From positions 1,302,001-1,366,000 of the forward strand of contig NZ_CP094527.1 of the NCBI RefSeq assembly GCF_022811725.1: a stretch of DNA of 64,000 nucleotides, in the 5' to 3' direction. The stretch comes from Mucilaginibacter sp. SMC90 (GTDB lineage: Bacteria; Bacteroidota; Bacteroidia; Sphingobacteriales; Sphingobacteriaceae). Both the position numbers and the translations under genes were made by a program. Below the pieces are notes generated by a model, which was not told the origin of the DNA, did not search any database, and saw only the letters and a program-made list of their open reading frames with translations. Below are positions 1-8,373 of the stretch, one piece after another. Position 1 is the stretch's first letter; each line of letters begins with the position of its first letter.

Positions 1-902
1 TACAGCGTACCCGTGCAGGTTTGAAAGATCCTAAAAAACCTATCGGTTCATTCATCTTCTTAGGCCCTACAGGTGTTGGTAAAACGGAGCTTGCCAAAGA
101 GCTTGCCCGCTTTATGTTTGACACTGAGGATGCCCTGATCCAGATTGACATGAGCGAATACATGGAGAAATTTGCTGTATCCCGTTTAGTGGGTGCGCCT
201 CCGGGCTACGTAGGCTACGAAGAAGGTGGACAGTTGACTGAAAAAGTACGCCGTAAACCATATGCTGTAGTGTTACTTGATGAGATTGAAAAAGCTCACC
301 CTGATGTATTTAATATCCTGTTACAGGTATTGGATGAAGGCCAGCTTACCGATTCATTAGGCCGTAAGGTTGATTTCAGGAACACCATCATCATCATGAC
401 ATCTAACATCGGTGCCCGCCAGTTGAAAGACTTTGGCCAGGGTGTAGGTTTCAGCACTAACGCTAAAACTTTACAGGCCGAAAGCCACTCACGCGGTGTT
501 ATCGAAAACGCTTTGAAACGTGCTTTTGCACCTGAGTTCTTAAATCGTATTGATGATGTTATCGTATTTAATTCATTAGGAAAAGACGAGATCTTCAAGA
601 TCATCGATATTGAGCTTGCTTACCTGTTTAGCCGTGTAAATGGCTTAGGTTTCAAGATCGAGCTTACCGAAGCTGCTAAAGATTTCATTGCCGATAAAGG
701 TTACGATTCGCAATTTGGTGCAAGGCCGCTTAAACGCGCCATCCAGAAATACCTGGAAGATCCGATTGCCGAAGAGATCCTGAAAGGTGAATTAGCCGAA
801 GGTGACGTAATGGTAGTTGATTTTGATACTGAAACCAAAGAGATCAAAATCACCGACAGGAAAGGCGAAAGCAAAAAACCTGAGCAGGAAGAGCAAAAGT
901 AA
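1..902 (+). CDS. clpC: ATP-dependent Clp protease ATP-binding subunit ClpC, C-terminal part (5' end outside window)
   Basis: Cytoplasmic AAA+ unfoldase that feeds proteins to ClpP. The reading frame is open to the left edge, so the start codon and first AAA+ module lie outside the window. The part seen is the second AAA+ module: a Walker A motif (GPTGVGKT) soon after the start, the conserved stretch [12 protein letters not shown], a Walker B motif ([12 protein letters not shown]), a sensor-1 region (TSNIGA), an arginine finger region ([10 protein letters not shown]) and a sensor-2 motif (GARPLKRAI), followed by an acidic, lysine-rich tail. ClpC and ClpB share these motifs. The [14 protein letters not shown] lead-in and tail resemble ClpC, but ClpB cannot be excluded from the fragment. 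A strong terminator follows. Confidence 0.93.
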   Translation, partial: QRTRAGLKDPKKPIGSFIFLGPTGVGKTELAKELARFMFDTEDALIQIDMSEYMEKFAVSRLVGAPPGYVGYEEGGQLTEKVRRKPYAVVLLDEIEKAHPDVFNILLQVLDEGQLTDSLGRKVDFRNTIIIMTSNIGARQLKDFGQGVGFSTNAKTLQAESHSRGVIENALKRAFAPEFLNRIDDVIVFNSLGKDEIFKIIDIELAYLFSRVNGLGFKIELTEAAKDFIADKGYDSQFGARPLKRAIQKYLEDPIAEEILKGELAEGDVMVVDFDTETKEIKITDRKGESKKPEQEEQK

Positions 903-926
903 TTTTGTAATACTGTAAGTAATATT

Positions 927-963
927 AAAGCCCCGTTTCGAGAAACCGAAACGGGGCTTTTTG
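927..963 (+). terminator. Intrinsic terminator of clpC
   Basis: A perfect 14-bp stem (927-940 with 947-960, loop of six) contains a CCCCG/CGGGG core and is flanked by A and T runs. It lies 24 bases after the clpC stop codon. Confidence 0.9.
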
Positions 964-1005
964 TTTGGAGATTAGCCACTGGACTTAACGGATTGCATAA
1001 AAAAA

Positions 1006-1099
1006 CGTCATTGCGAGGAACGAAGCAATCCCAAACGGTACAGAGAGACTTGCATAGCCCCTCTGCAAATCGGGGATTGCTTCGTTCCTCGCAATGACG
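1006..1099. repeat. Palindromic intergenic repeat, 27-bp perfect arms
   Basis: Arms 1006-1032 and 1073-1099 are perfect inverted complements (each carries TTGCGAGGAACGAAGCAATC or its complement) around a 40-base centre. Nothing here is coding. It lies between two convergent genes, the usual place for REP-like elements. I recall similar palindromes as widespread in Sphingobacteriaceae but could not search. Confidence 0.85.
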
Positions 1100-1132
1100 A
1101 TTTGGGGTACAATAGCAAAGGACATTTATAAT

Positions 1133-2242
1133 CTACTTCCTTTCCACCTCCGGCTCGTAATCAACTGGCAGCATTTCGGCAACGCGGCTTACGCCCCAAT
1201 CACCTTCGTAGATAATGGCATGAGGATTTGCTATGATTCCGTTATTGTCAAAAAAAGCATGAGGCTCTTCAAATGAGACGATAGTTGTGGCATGGTTAGG
1301 CATATCGAGAGCCTGGATAGAACTGGTTGACGGATCCTGCTCTTTTTTTGTATACATGATATACAGGCAGTCGGTAAAAGTTATGGCAAAAAGTCCCTCC
1401 CGATCTGTTAAATTAAAAAATTCGTTCCTGTTTAGCGGCTTATTGACAAGGCTTTGATGGTACTTATTGTTTGATCCGCCCCGGTAACCAGGATTGGGAT
1501 CACGGATCAGGCGCATTACTACAAAGTTTTCGGCTGTAAGATTGTCTTTAATAGCCGACCGGTAAAAATGCATGCTGGAACCAAGGTATGCGGTTTGCCG
1601 CCGTTTATGCCATTTTTGTTTTTGTCTTTCGGTTCCCGGCAGATCTTCGAACGTGGAAATACCTTCATAGTATAGCATAACCCTGGGGATATTGTAGTTA
1701 AAGTTGGTTACCTTATACCTGATATGATAACCTAAAGCTTTGTTTTCAATTTCCAGAAAATCATGCGACGATGCTTTTAGTATATTAGTAATATCATCAT
1801 ATTCGAAATCAAGCACATCCGAGTTCAGGATTTTGCATTGAGCGGCGTTTTTCGAGCTCCCAAGAAATTGTTGCCTGAATATACTGTAGTATCTTTCACG
1901 GTTAGGGTCGGGCCTGATCTTTACCTCGTTTAACTGGAAGGTTTTAGGGATAATGCTGATGGTACCTAAATTGATATTGGTACTGCCTGCCTGCAGGCTA
2001 TGGGTATAAGTTTCGTAGCCTACAATAGATACGATAAAATCATACTTGCCTGGTTTCACGTTACTTAATGTAAAAGTGCCATCGTCGGCCGTTTTGTTGC
2101 CTACCTGGGCGTTGTTTAAAAATACACTGGCGTTAGGCACTGGTTTAGTATCGGTCATGTTTATCACCTTTCCGGTAATTTTTACCTGGGCCAAACTAAC
2201 TATGGGTATTAGTAACAATAAAAACAACAAAGACTTACGCAT
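1133..2242 (-). CDS. Exported protein with carboxypeptidase-regulatory-like domain
   Basis: A 369-residue protein with a clear signal peptide (MRKSLLFLLLLIPIVSLAQ). After it comes a CarboxypepD_reg-like beta-sandwich, about residues 20-100 (ITGKVINMTDTKPVPNASVFLNN, then DGTFTLSNVKPGKYDFIVSIVGYETY), as found at the N terminus of many Bacteroidota surface proteins. The remaining 260 residues have no motif I can name. They are rich in aromatic and basic residues and look like an extracytoplasmic domain. No plug or barrel follows, so this is not a TonB receptor. It is transcribed alone, convergent with clpC. Function unknown; probably periplasmic or outer-membrane associated. Confidence 0.8.
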   Translation of the reverse strand: MRKSLLFLLLLIPIVSLAQVKITGKVINMTDTKPVPNASVFLNNAQVGNKTADDGTFTLSNVKPGKYDFIVSIVGYETYTHSLQAGSTNINLGTISIIPKTFQLNEVKIRPDPNRERYYSIFRQQFLGSSKNAAQCKILNSDVLDFEYDDITNILKASSHDFLEIENKALGYHIRYKVTNFNYNIPRVMLYYEGISTFEDLPGTERQKQKWHKRRQTAYLGSSMHFYRSAIKDNLTAENFVVMRLIRDPNPGYRGGSNNKYHQSLVNKPLNRNEFFNLTDREGLFAITFTDCLYIMYTKKEQDPSTSSIQALDMPNHATTIVSFEEPHAFFDNNGIIANPHAIIYEGDWGVSRVAEMLPVDYEPEVERK

Positions 2243-2391
2243 AGTTAAAGTTAAACTAAAATTTTAGTTAATCAATATGGCGTTGTGAAAAATCATAGTA
2301 AATTATGATCCGAAATAAAATAATTTAAAAAGCGTTTAAACCTTTGAACAATTTTATGTTCATACAGTTATAATAACTAACGCAATACTTT

Positions 2392-2778
2392 ATGAAAAAA
2401 ATCTTGACTTTAATTTGCTGCACTATTGTACTTGCTGCAACATCATGTAAAAAGGAGTATGTAACCACCAGTCCAAGCGCTACAACTATTTTTGACACAA
2501 CTCCAAATTTTGTATTGGACAATAGTATCAATGGTTACACCACAACCTTAGCAGTGCCTGAAATCACCGATTATTATAATAATCATGGTGCTGTATTAGT
2601 ATACATAGAAGATAATGGCACTTATGAACAATTACCAGATGTATATGGTGGTATAAGCTATAGGTTTGTATACACCAAAGGTACACTGTATATTGATGCG
2701 CAAAACGCCGATGGAAGCCTACCTACAGGAAATGGTATTCCCGGCCCATTGAAACTTAAAATTGTTTTAGTGCCGTAA
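2392..2778 (+). CDS. Small lipoprotein of unknown function
   Basis: A 128-residue protein with a type II signal peptide: MKKILTLICC, a hydrophobic stretch, then the lipobox LAATSC with Cys19 followed by Lys-Lys. The mature part (VPEITDYYNNHGAVLVYIEDN, then a beta-rich tail ending LKIVLVP) resembles small Bacteroidota lipoproteins with a single beta domain, but I cannot name the family. It is a single-gene unit, convergent with fabI across a shared terminator. Confidence 0.75.
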   Translation: MKKILTLICCTIVLAATSCKKEYVTTSPSATTIFDTTPNFVLDNSINGYTTTLAVPEITDYYNNHGAVLVYIEDNGTYEQLPDVYGGISYRFVYTKGTLYIDAQNADGSLPTGNGIPGPLKLKIVLVP

Positions 2779-2793
2779 AGCAATTGAATTAAC

Positions 2794-2830
2794 AAAAAAG
2801 GAGCCTTGCAAACGCAAAGGCTCCTTTTTT
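2794..2830. terminator. Bidirectional terminator between the lipoprotein gene and fabI
   Basis: An inverted repeat (2794-2807 with 2817-2830, core AAGGAGCC/GGCTCCTT) is flanked by an A run on the left and a T run on the right. It can serve both the plus-strand lipoprotein gene and the minus-strand recN-fabI run. Confidence 0.85.
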
Positions 2831-2849
2831 ATTGAATAGCGATATTATA

Positions 2850-3662
2850 TTATTTAGCCATCTGGTCAATAACTGCCTGGGTTACGCCGGTGAACGAGAA
2901 ACCACCATCGTGATACAGGTTTTGCATAGTAACCATTTTGGTTAAATCGCTGAACATAGTTACACAGTAATCAGCACACTGATCAGCATCAGCATTACCC
3001 AGCGGGCTCATTTTTTCGGCAAATTCGATAAAGCCATCAAAACCTTTTACACCCGAACCTGCGGTAGTGCGGGTTGGCGACTGAGAAATGGTGTTAACAC
3101 GTACCTTTTTAGCCATACCGTACTCGTAACCAAAGTTACGGGCAATGCTTTCCAATACTGCTTTGTTATCGGCCATATCATTGTAGCCAGGGAAATAACG
3201 CTGAGCAGCGATATAGCTTAAAGCCAGTACCGAACCCCATTCGTTAATAGCATCATGCTTCATAGCCGCTTGTAAGATGCGGTGAAGGCTTAAGGCCGAT
3301 ATATCAAACCCTTTGTGGGTAAAATCGTAGTTGTTTTCAAAGTAAGGGATGTTTTTGCGCACGTTAACGCTCATACCTATCGAGTGCAGGATGAAGTCAA
3401 CCTTACCGCCAAAGTGTTCAAGTGTTTTAGTGAACAGATTGTTGATATCATCGCCATTGGTAACATCGGCACCAATAACAGGCGCGTTGCATTCTTCGGC
3501 CAGTTTATTGAGTTCGCCCATGCGTAAAGCAATGGGGGCATTTGATAATACAATTTCAGCACCTTCCTGTACGGCGCGTTGTGCCACCTTCCAGGCTATT
3601 GATTGCTCATTTAGTGCACCGAAAATGATGCCTTTTTTACCTTTTAATAAATTATAAGCCAT
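2850..3662 (-). CDS. fabI: Enoyl-[acyl-carrier-protein] reductase (NADH) FabI
   Basis: Reduces trans-2-enoyl-ACP to acyl-ACP in the last step of each round of fatty acid elongation (FAS II, cytoplasm). The 270 residues match the usual FabI length. The N terminus has the atypical SDR nucleotide-binding region (GKKGIIFGALNEQSIAW). The active site is seen as SY150-x9-Y160-x6-K167, corresponding to Tyr146, Tyr156 and Lys163 of E. coli FabI, followed by RVNTISQSPTRTTAGSG. It is the last gene of a close minus-strand run (recN, TonB-C protein, fabI; gaps of 27 and 34 bases). An A/T-rich stretch upstream could hold its own promoter. Confidence 0.95.
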   Translation of the reverse strand: MAYNLLKGKKGIIFGALNEQSIAWKVAQRAVQEGAEIVLSNAPIALRMGELNKLAEECNAPVIGADVTNGDDINNLFTKTLEHFGGKVDFILHSIGMSVNVRKNIPYFENNYDFTHKGFDISALSLHRILQAAMKHDAINEWGSVLALSYIAAQRYFPGYNDMADNKAVLESIARNFGYEYGMAKKVRVNTISQSPTRTTAGSGVKGFDGFIEFAEKMSPLGNADADQCADYCVTMFSDLTKMVTMQNLYHDGGFSFTGVTQAVIDQMAK

Positions 3663-3696
3663 TTGTTAAGTTTTTATAATTGAAGCAAAGTTATAA

Positions 3697-4461
3697 TTAT
3701 TTATCAGTTAGTATAAATTCAACCGAAACAGTTTGGGCCGCGGCAACCGGTCGACCGGTTTCAATGGCCGGTCGCCAGTGAGGCAGGGATTTTATGATGT
3801 TGATCAGTGCTTCTTCGCAGCCGTAACCTATGCCTTTCAGTATTTTAAAATTAACAGGGAAGCCATCTCTTTCAATCAGGAAACCCACCGTTACCATACC
3901 TTCAATATTGTTATCAATAGCTTTTTGGGGATAATGCAACTGCTGTTTTATCAGCTCAATAAAACGTTCGTTTCCGCCTTCAAATTTGGGAGGCGCTTGA
4001 AAACTAAACTTATCAATATTAGCAGTACTATAAGTTACATTAAATATTGGCGTTACTTTTTTGCGCTTACGAATTGCGGTAATAGCGATGGGATTTTGAG
4101 CGGTTATATCTATAGGGGGTAATGAGGTCAGATAAATGATCATATACCTGCTGCCTTTATTGTAAACCGGGACGGCATTATACAATACGCTTTCTTCAAA
4201 AGTTAGCGTATCATTAAACTTAGCTCCTTTTAATTCGAAATAACCGGTGGTATCGGTCATAGTGCCAAGGTGCCATGAAGGTGCTTCCATCCAGGTGTTG
4301 GTTGATTGTAAACCAATGTACCTAATGGGTTTACCCATCCTGTCGTAAATATACCCGCGCAGGTTAATAGTATCCCGTTTAATAATTGTATCAGGTTTAC
4401 TTGTCTGGGCCAATAGCTTAAACGAAGCCAAAAGCATCATCGCACATAAAAATAATCTCAT
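3697..4461 (-). CDS. TonB C-terminal domain protein with carboxypeptidase-regulatory-like region
   Basis: A 254-residue protein with a signal peptide (MRLFLCAMMLLASFKLLAQ). Residues about 30-110 form a CarboxypepD_reg-like region (LRGYIYDRMGKPIRYIGLQ, then DTTGYFELKG). Residues about 165-250 form a TonB_C domain (YPQKAIDNNIEGMVTVGFLIERDG, then LPHWRPAIETGRPV). Such proteins lack the transmembrane anchor and Pro-rich spacer of true TonB, so this is probably a periplasmic or envelope protein rather than the energy transducer. It sits between recN and fabI with gaps of 27 and 34 bases, probably transcribed with them, though the functional link is unclear. Confidence 0.8.
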   Translation of the reverse strand: MRLFLCAMMLLASFKLLAQTSKPDTIIKRDTINLRGYIYDRMGKPIRYIGLQSTNTWMEAPSWHLGTMTDTTGYFELKGAKFNDTLTFEESVLYNAVPVYNKGSRYMIIYLTSLPPIDITAQNPIAITAIRKRKKVTPIFNVTYSTANIDKFSFQAPPKFEGGNERFIELIKQQLHYPQKAIDNNIEGMVTVGFLIERDGFPVNFKILKGIGYGCEEALINIIKSLPHWRPAIETGRPVAAAQTVSVEFILTDK

Positions 4462-4488
4462 TGCGGTTTAGGTTATAATTGAGTGAGA

Positions 4489-6183
4489 TTATATGCTCAG
4501 CAATTCTCTCGCATTTTGCAGCGCACTCTCGCCCGGTTTATCGCCACTCAACATCTTAGCAATTTCCAGCACGCGTTCATCATTGCTTAACTGTTTAATA
4601 CGGGTAAAGGTAGCGGCCTCGCTATCATCTTTGTAAACAAAGTAATGGCTTTGGCCTTTGCTGGCAATTTGAGGCAGGTGCGTAATGGTGATCACCTGCA
4701 GGTTTTGAGCTAATCGTTCCATGATCACTCCAACCTTGTTGGCCACCTCGCCCGATACACCGGTGTCAATCTCATCAAAAATAATAGTAGGCAGGGCTGT
4801 GTATTGTGCCACGATGGATTTTATGCTCAGCATCAACCGTGAAAGCTCACCGCCCGAGGCTACTTTGCTCATCTCAGCCAAAGCATGGCCCTTATTGGCC
4901 GAAAACAAGAACTTGATGTTATCAATCCCCGTAGCCGTAAGCAAAGGAGCTTGCTCAGTAGCACCCCCTTTAGGGGGCGGGGGGGGCGTCAGGTGCTGCT
5001 CAATCTTCAGACTTGAACTTGCCATCCCCATTTCGGCCAGCGTAGCCAGCACCTGTTTTTCAATATCAGGAATAGCTTTTTTGCGATTGACTGATAATTG
5101 TGCTGCCAGTTTTTCCAGCTCAGCTTTATCGATGCCTATTTGTTTTTGCAGTTTCTCGATGGCTTCATCGCTGAACAAAGCCTGCTGGATCTTTTCAGAT
5201 AGCTCGTCCTGGATCTGTAGCAATTCGGCATTGGTACTTACCCTGTGCTTTTTTTGCAGGTTGTAGATCATGCTCAACCGCGCGTTCACCTCTTCGGCGC
5301 GGGCTTCATCAATAAAAGTATGTTGCTCGATGGCATCAATTTCGGCGGCAACGTCTTTCAGTTCGATGATTGCGCTGTTGATGCGCTGATGCAGTTCGGC
5401 AGCGGCAGGGTTATATTTTTCTATCAAACCTAAAGCTTGCCCCGCCTCTTTTAGCTGGATCAATGCGGCAGCCTCCCCATCCTGCAAAAGATAGTTGGCG
5501 TTTAAAAGATTGCGCTTAATTTCTTCGGCATTGTTGAGCGTGTTGAGCTCCAGTTCCAAATGCTCCTGCTCGTCGGCAACCAGTGCTCCCTTTTCCAGCT
5601 CATCAAACTGAAACTGGAAATAATCCAGATCGGCCTTGGCTTTATCGCTTTCGGCAATCAGTTGGTTAAGCTTACTTAATGACTTCTTATAAGCGCGGAA
5701 TTTGGTTTGATAATCAAAAAGCAAATCAGAATGACGGGCAACCGAATCAACCACCAATAGCTGGAACTCGGGATCGTTGATCTCTAATGTGGCATGCTGC
5801 GAATGGATATCGATCAGCTTTTCACCCAGTTGTTTCAGCGCGGTAAGGTTAACAGGCGTATCGTTCACAAAAGCGCGAGACTTACCATCGGCAGAAATTT
5901 CGCGGCGAAGCACGGTTTCTGTTTCGTAATCCAAATCGTTCTCCTCAAAAAAATCGGCTAAATGAAAGCCGCTGATCTTGAACGTACCTTCAATAACGCA
6001 TTTCTTTTGCTGGTTAAAAAAATATTTGCTTTCGGCCCGTTGCCCCAAAATAAGCGAAAGGGCACCCAATATGATCGATTTACCTGCACCGGTTTCGCCG
6101 GTTAATATGTTCAGGCCGCTATCAAAACCTATCTCCAGGTTATCAATAAGCGCGTAATTATTAATGGTTAGCTTTTGAAGCAT
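4489..6183 (-). CDS. recN: DNA repair protein RecN
   Basis: SMC-like ATPase of recombinational double-strand break repair. The N terminus is canonical (MLQKLTINNYALIDNLEIGF, then Walker A GETGAGKS), which fixes the ATG at 6183. A central coiled coil lies at about residues 160-380. The signature region SKVASGGELSRLMLSIKS and Walker B IIFDEIDTGVSGEVANKVG come at about residues 440-500. At 564 residues it is a little longer than many RecN. A Pro/Gly-rich stretch, TPPPPPKGGATEQ, sits between the coiled coil and the C-terminal ATPase lobe and is encoded by a G/C palindrome at about 4961-4990. A terminator-like hairpin and T run lie directly against the start codon. Confidence 0.95.
   Translation of the reverse strand: MLQKLTINNYALIDNLEIGFDSGLNILTGETGAGKSIILGALSLILGQRAESKYFFNQQKKCVIEGTFKISGFHLADFFEENDLDYETETVLRREISADGKSRAFVNDTPVNLTALKQLGEKLIDIHSQHATLEINDPEFQLLVVDSVARHSDLLFDYQTKFRAYKKSLSKLNQLIAESDKAKADLDYFQFQFDELEKGALVADEQEHLELELNTLNNAEEIKRNLLNANYLLQDGEAAALIQLKEAGQALGLIEKYNPAAAELHQRINSAIIELKDVAAEIDAIEQHTFIDEARAEEVNARLSMIYNLQKKHRVSTNAELLQIQDELSEKIQQALFSDEAIEKLQKQIGIDKAELEKLAAQLSVNRKKAIPDIEKQVLATLAEMGMASSSLKIEQHLTPPPPPKGGATEQAPLLTATGIDNIKFLFSANKGHALAEMSKVASGGELSRLMLSIKSIVAQYTALPTIIFDEIDTGVSGEVANKVGVIMERLAQNLQVITITHLPQIASKGQSHYFVYKDDSEAATFTRIKQLSNDERVLEIAKMLSGDKPGESALQNARELLSI
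4961..4990. repeat. G/C palindrome inserted in frame in recN
   Basis: Bases 4964-4977 read CCCCCTTTAGGGGG, followed by C and a run of eight G. The run is out of keeping with the composition of recN and encodes the Pro-Pro-Pro-Pro-Pro-Lys-Gly-Gly segment. It has the form of the short C5/G5 palindromes that are normally intergenic in this group (from memory, not searched). Confidence 0.55.
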
Positions 6184-6189
6184 AAAAAA

Positions 6190-6215
6190 AGTGTCCTCAT
6201 TTTATTGAGGACACT
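6190..6215 (-). terminator. Hairpin with T run between the M56 gene and recN
   Basis: A perfect 10-bp stem (6190-6199 with 6206-6215, six-base loop). Read on the minus strand, the stem is followed directly by TTTTTTT and then the recN ATG. It can terminate the blaI-blaR1-like operon (stop at 6377). Any recN transcript that starts further upstream would have to pass it. Confidence 0.75.
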
Positions 6216-6295
6216 AAATTACAAATTAAGGCTCTTTAAAAAATATTTTTTAATACTGTTTGCTAATTTATTTAGTCTTGGTTGAGGTAAGCCGA

Positions 6296-6361
6296 AAGTC
6301 TTAAGTCTAAAGTTCGAAGTCGAAGCAGGACTTGAGACTTTGAACTTTAGACTTAAAACTT
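6296..6361. repeat. 20-bp inverted repeat downstream of the M56 gene
   Basis: Arms 6296-6315 and 6342-6361 are complementary except for one position. They are built from AAGTCTTAAG / CTTTAGACTT type units and lie in the non-coding gap between the M56 gene and recN. There is no T run, so it looks like a dispersed palindrome rather than a terminator. Confidence 0.6.
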
Positions 6362-6376
6362 CTGACTCAATATCAG

Positions 6377-8368
6377 TTAGTCAGCGGTATCGGGTTTTAT
6401 ATCCTCCAGCTCGTCATTGTCAAACTTATAATCAAAGTCTTTATCCATTTTATCGCGGTACAGTTTCATTTTTTGTTTAAAGGCCGGGCTTTTCATATAG
6501 TCCTGCAGTTTTTTGCTGGCTTCTTTAAGCCTTTGTTGTGCAGCCCTTATTTCGGGACTGTCCTGGTAAACGCGCATTTGTTTGCCGATATTTTTCATAT
6601 CTTCCTGTAGCTTCTTGATATCAGGATTATCATAAGCCAATCTCAGGCTATCGCCCATAGCCTGCATTCGGTTTCTTTTGGCGATAAATTCAGGCGAATC
6701 ATAGCGGCTACGGATCTTTTGGCCAAGGGTTTTCAATAGTTCTGTCTGCTTCTTTACATCATCAGGAATCTTGCTTTGCAGCTCGTCCTGGTATTTTTTG
6801 TAGTTGGGGTCTCTATCGTCGTTATAGCCGTTGTAGCCACGGTTGTGAGGGATGCCATATTTTTTCTCCAGCTCGTCGTTCATTTTCTTAAAGTCGGGAC
6901 TGCTGTAATAAGCACCTATCTTGCGGCCAATCTCACCCATCTGCTCGCTGGTTCTTTTGCTTTCAGATGTTTCACCATATTCCTTTTGGAAATCGTCGCC
7001 CATCTTTTGCATCTCCAGCTTCATTTTCTCCATGGCATCGGTGTTGTAATAAGCCTGCAAAGCTTTGCTTTTGGCTTCAATCATTTCCTGTTGCTTTTTG
7101 AAAGAGTCGCTGGCGTAGTATTTACCCATCAGTTCGCCTTGTTTGCTTACCTCGGCGCTTAGCTTTTCCAATTCAGCATCGTTAAAACCATCGTAGTTGA
7201 AAGACTCATGACGTTGCTTGGCCTTAACAATTTCGGCCTGGGTTTTCTTTTTATAGGTTACGGCTTTTTTGGCTTTTGCCTTGCGTACAGTATCCTCTAC
7301 AAAAACGGCGTGCAGGGCAGCGGGAGCAGTTACTTTTTTAACAGTTAGCTTACCATCTTTTATAGTGGGATTTAGCCAGGCGATGCTGCTAACGCCGGCA
7401 GCCATTATGGCAATGGCCACAAGCAGGTGGCGGATATTGCCTATAGGTTTCTTTGTTTTCATGATGCGTTCAATTCTGTTTAATAAATGATATTTTTTGC
7501 CGTTAGCAGCCAGGGCCAGCTGTAAATGCTGCTGCCTGGTTTGCTCCAGTTTAAGGAGGGCGTGCGCATAAATGAGCGGTTGTTGCGTAGTTTGTACAAC
7601 AAGGTCGTCGCAGCTGTTTTCACGCTCCTGGTTAATAATGCGGTTAATTAATTGGGCAAAGGGATTAAAGAATAACAGTATGGAAATAAATTGCTGCACC
7701 AGGTTAAGCAGGTAATCATTGCGCTTAATGTGCGATAGCTCGTGCAGTAAAATGGCTTCAACCTCGGTTGCCGATAAGTATGTAGTAAGGGTTATCGGCA
7801 ACAAAATAATGGGGCTTAAAAAGCCAATCATGCAGGGGGCATCAACCATGCGGCTAAAGTTTACCCAAACATTTTTAGTAATGCCCAGCTTTTGGCAAAG
7901 GTCATCGGCAAAGTCCTGCAGCCTGTCGGCAGGTACCATAGTACGTTTTATCAGGCTGATCCTTTGCCAGCTTAAGCTTACCTTAAGCAGGTTAAACACC
8001 AATCCCGCAAAGTAAAGGGCCGATATATAGGGCAGGTAGCCTTTTATAACATATTCGTAATAGCTGTTTTGCGGTCTGGCTGCTACTTCATGCAGCGGCA
8101 GGTAGAAACGTGGTAATAAAGAGGGTGCATTGGCGGTTGTGTAATTGACCCACTCGTGCAGCCTGAACTGATGGATAAACGTGTATATAAACCAGGCGCT
8201 TAAAGTAAGCATAGCGCCCATAGCCCAATTATGCTTTTTAATGGCCGATAATTGCGGCGCGCAAATGAACACTAATCTTAAGGCGAACCATATGAGCAAT
8301 CCCTGCCATAGCGATTGTAAAATGGTTACGCCTAACACCTGGCTTATATTATAGAATAAGTTTTCCAT
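6377..8368 (-). CDS. M56 family (BlaR1-like) membrane metallopeptidase with periplasmic 23-residue repeats
   Basis: A 663-residue membrane protein. Residues 1-335 form the BlaR1/MecR1-type peptidase: transmembrane segments near 10-35, 48-65 and 112-130, the zinc motif HELSH at 209-213 (metal ligands His209 and His213, catalytic Glu210), a downstream NQERENSCDD ligand region near 247-256, and a last membrane segment at about 315-332. BlaR1 proteins sense an envelope signal and cleave the partner repressor. Residues 417-646 replace the usual sensor domain with phased repeats of about 23 residues beginning Y-x-S-P-x-F-K-K, predicted helical and highly charged. The blaI-like gene ends five bases upstream, so the two form an operon. 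Confidence 0.88.
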   Translation of the reverse strand: MENLFYNISQVLGVTILQSLWQGLLIWFALRLVFICAPQLSAIKKHNWAMGAMLTLSAWFIYTFIHQFRLHEWVNYTTANAPSLLPRFYLPLHEVAARPQNSYYEYVIKGYLPYISALYFAGLVFNLLKVSLSWQRISLIKRTMVPADRLQDFADDLCQKLGITKNVWVNFSRMVDAPCMIGFLSPIILLPITLTTYLSATEVEAILLHELSHIKRNDYLLNLVQQFISILLFFNPFAQLINRIINQERENSCDDLVVQTTQQPLIYAHALLKLEQTRQQHLQLALAANGKKYHLLNRIERIMKTKKPIGNIRHLLVAIAIMAAGVSSIAWLNPTIKDGKLTVKKVTAPAALHAVFVEDTVRKAKAKKAVTYKKKTQAEIVKAKQRHESFNYDGFNDAELEKLSAEVSKQGELMGKYYASDSFKKQQEMIEAKSKALQAYYNTDAMEKMKLEMQKMGDDFQKEYGETSESKRTSEQMGEIGRKIGAYYSSPDFKKMNDELEKKYGIPHNRGYNGYNDDRDPNYKKYQDELQSKIPDDVKKQTELLKTLGQKIRSRYDSPEFIAKRNRMQAMGDSLRLAYDNPDIKKLQEDMKNIGKQMRVYQDSPEIRAAQQRLKEASKKLQDYMKSPAFKQKMKLYRDKMDKDFDYKFDNDELEDIKPDTAD

Positions 8369-8373
8369 AACGT

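Noticed and set aside
4721..5266. 181-codon plus-strand ORF opposite recN
   Set aside because: Fully antisense to a strongly conserved gene, low-complexity Ser/Ala-rich translation, no start signals.
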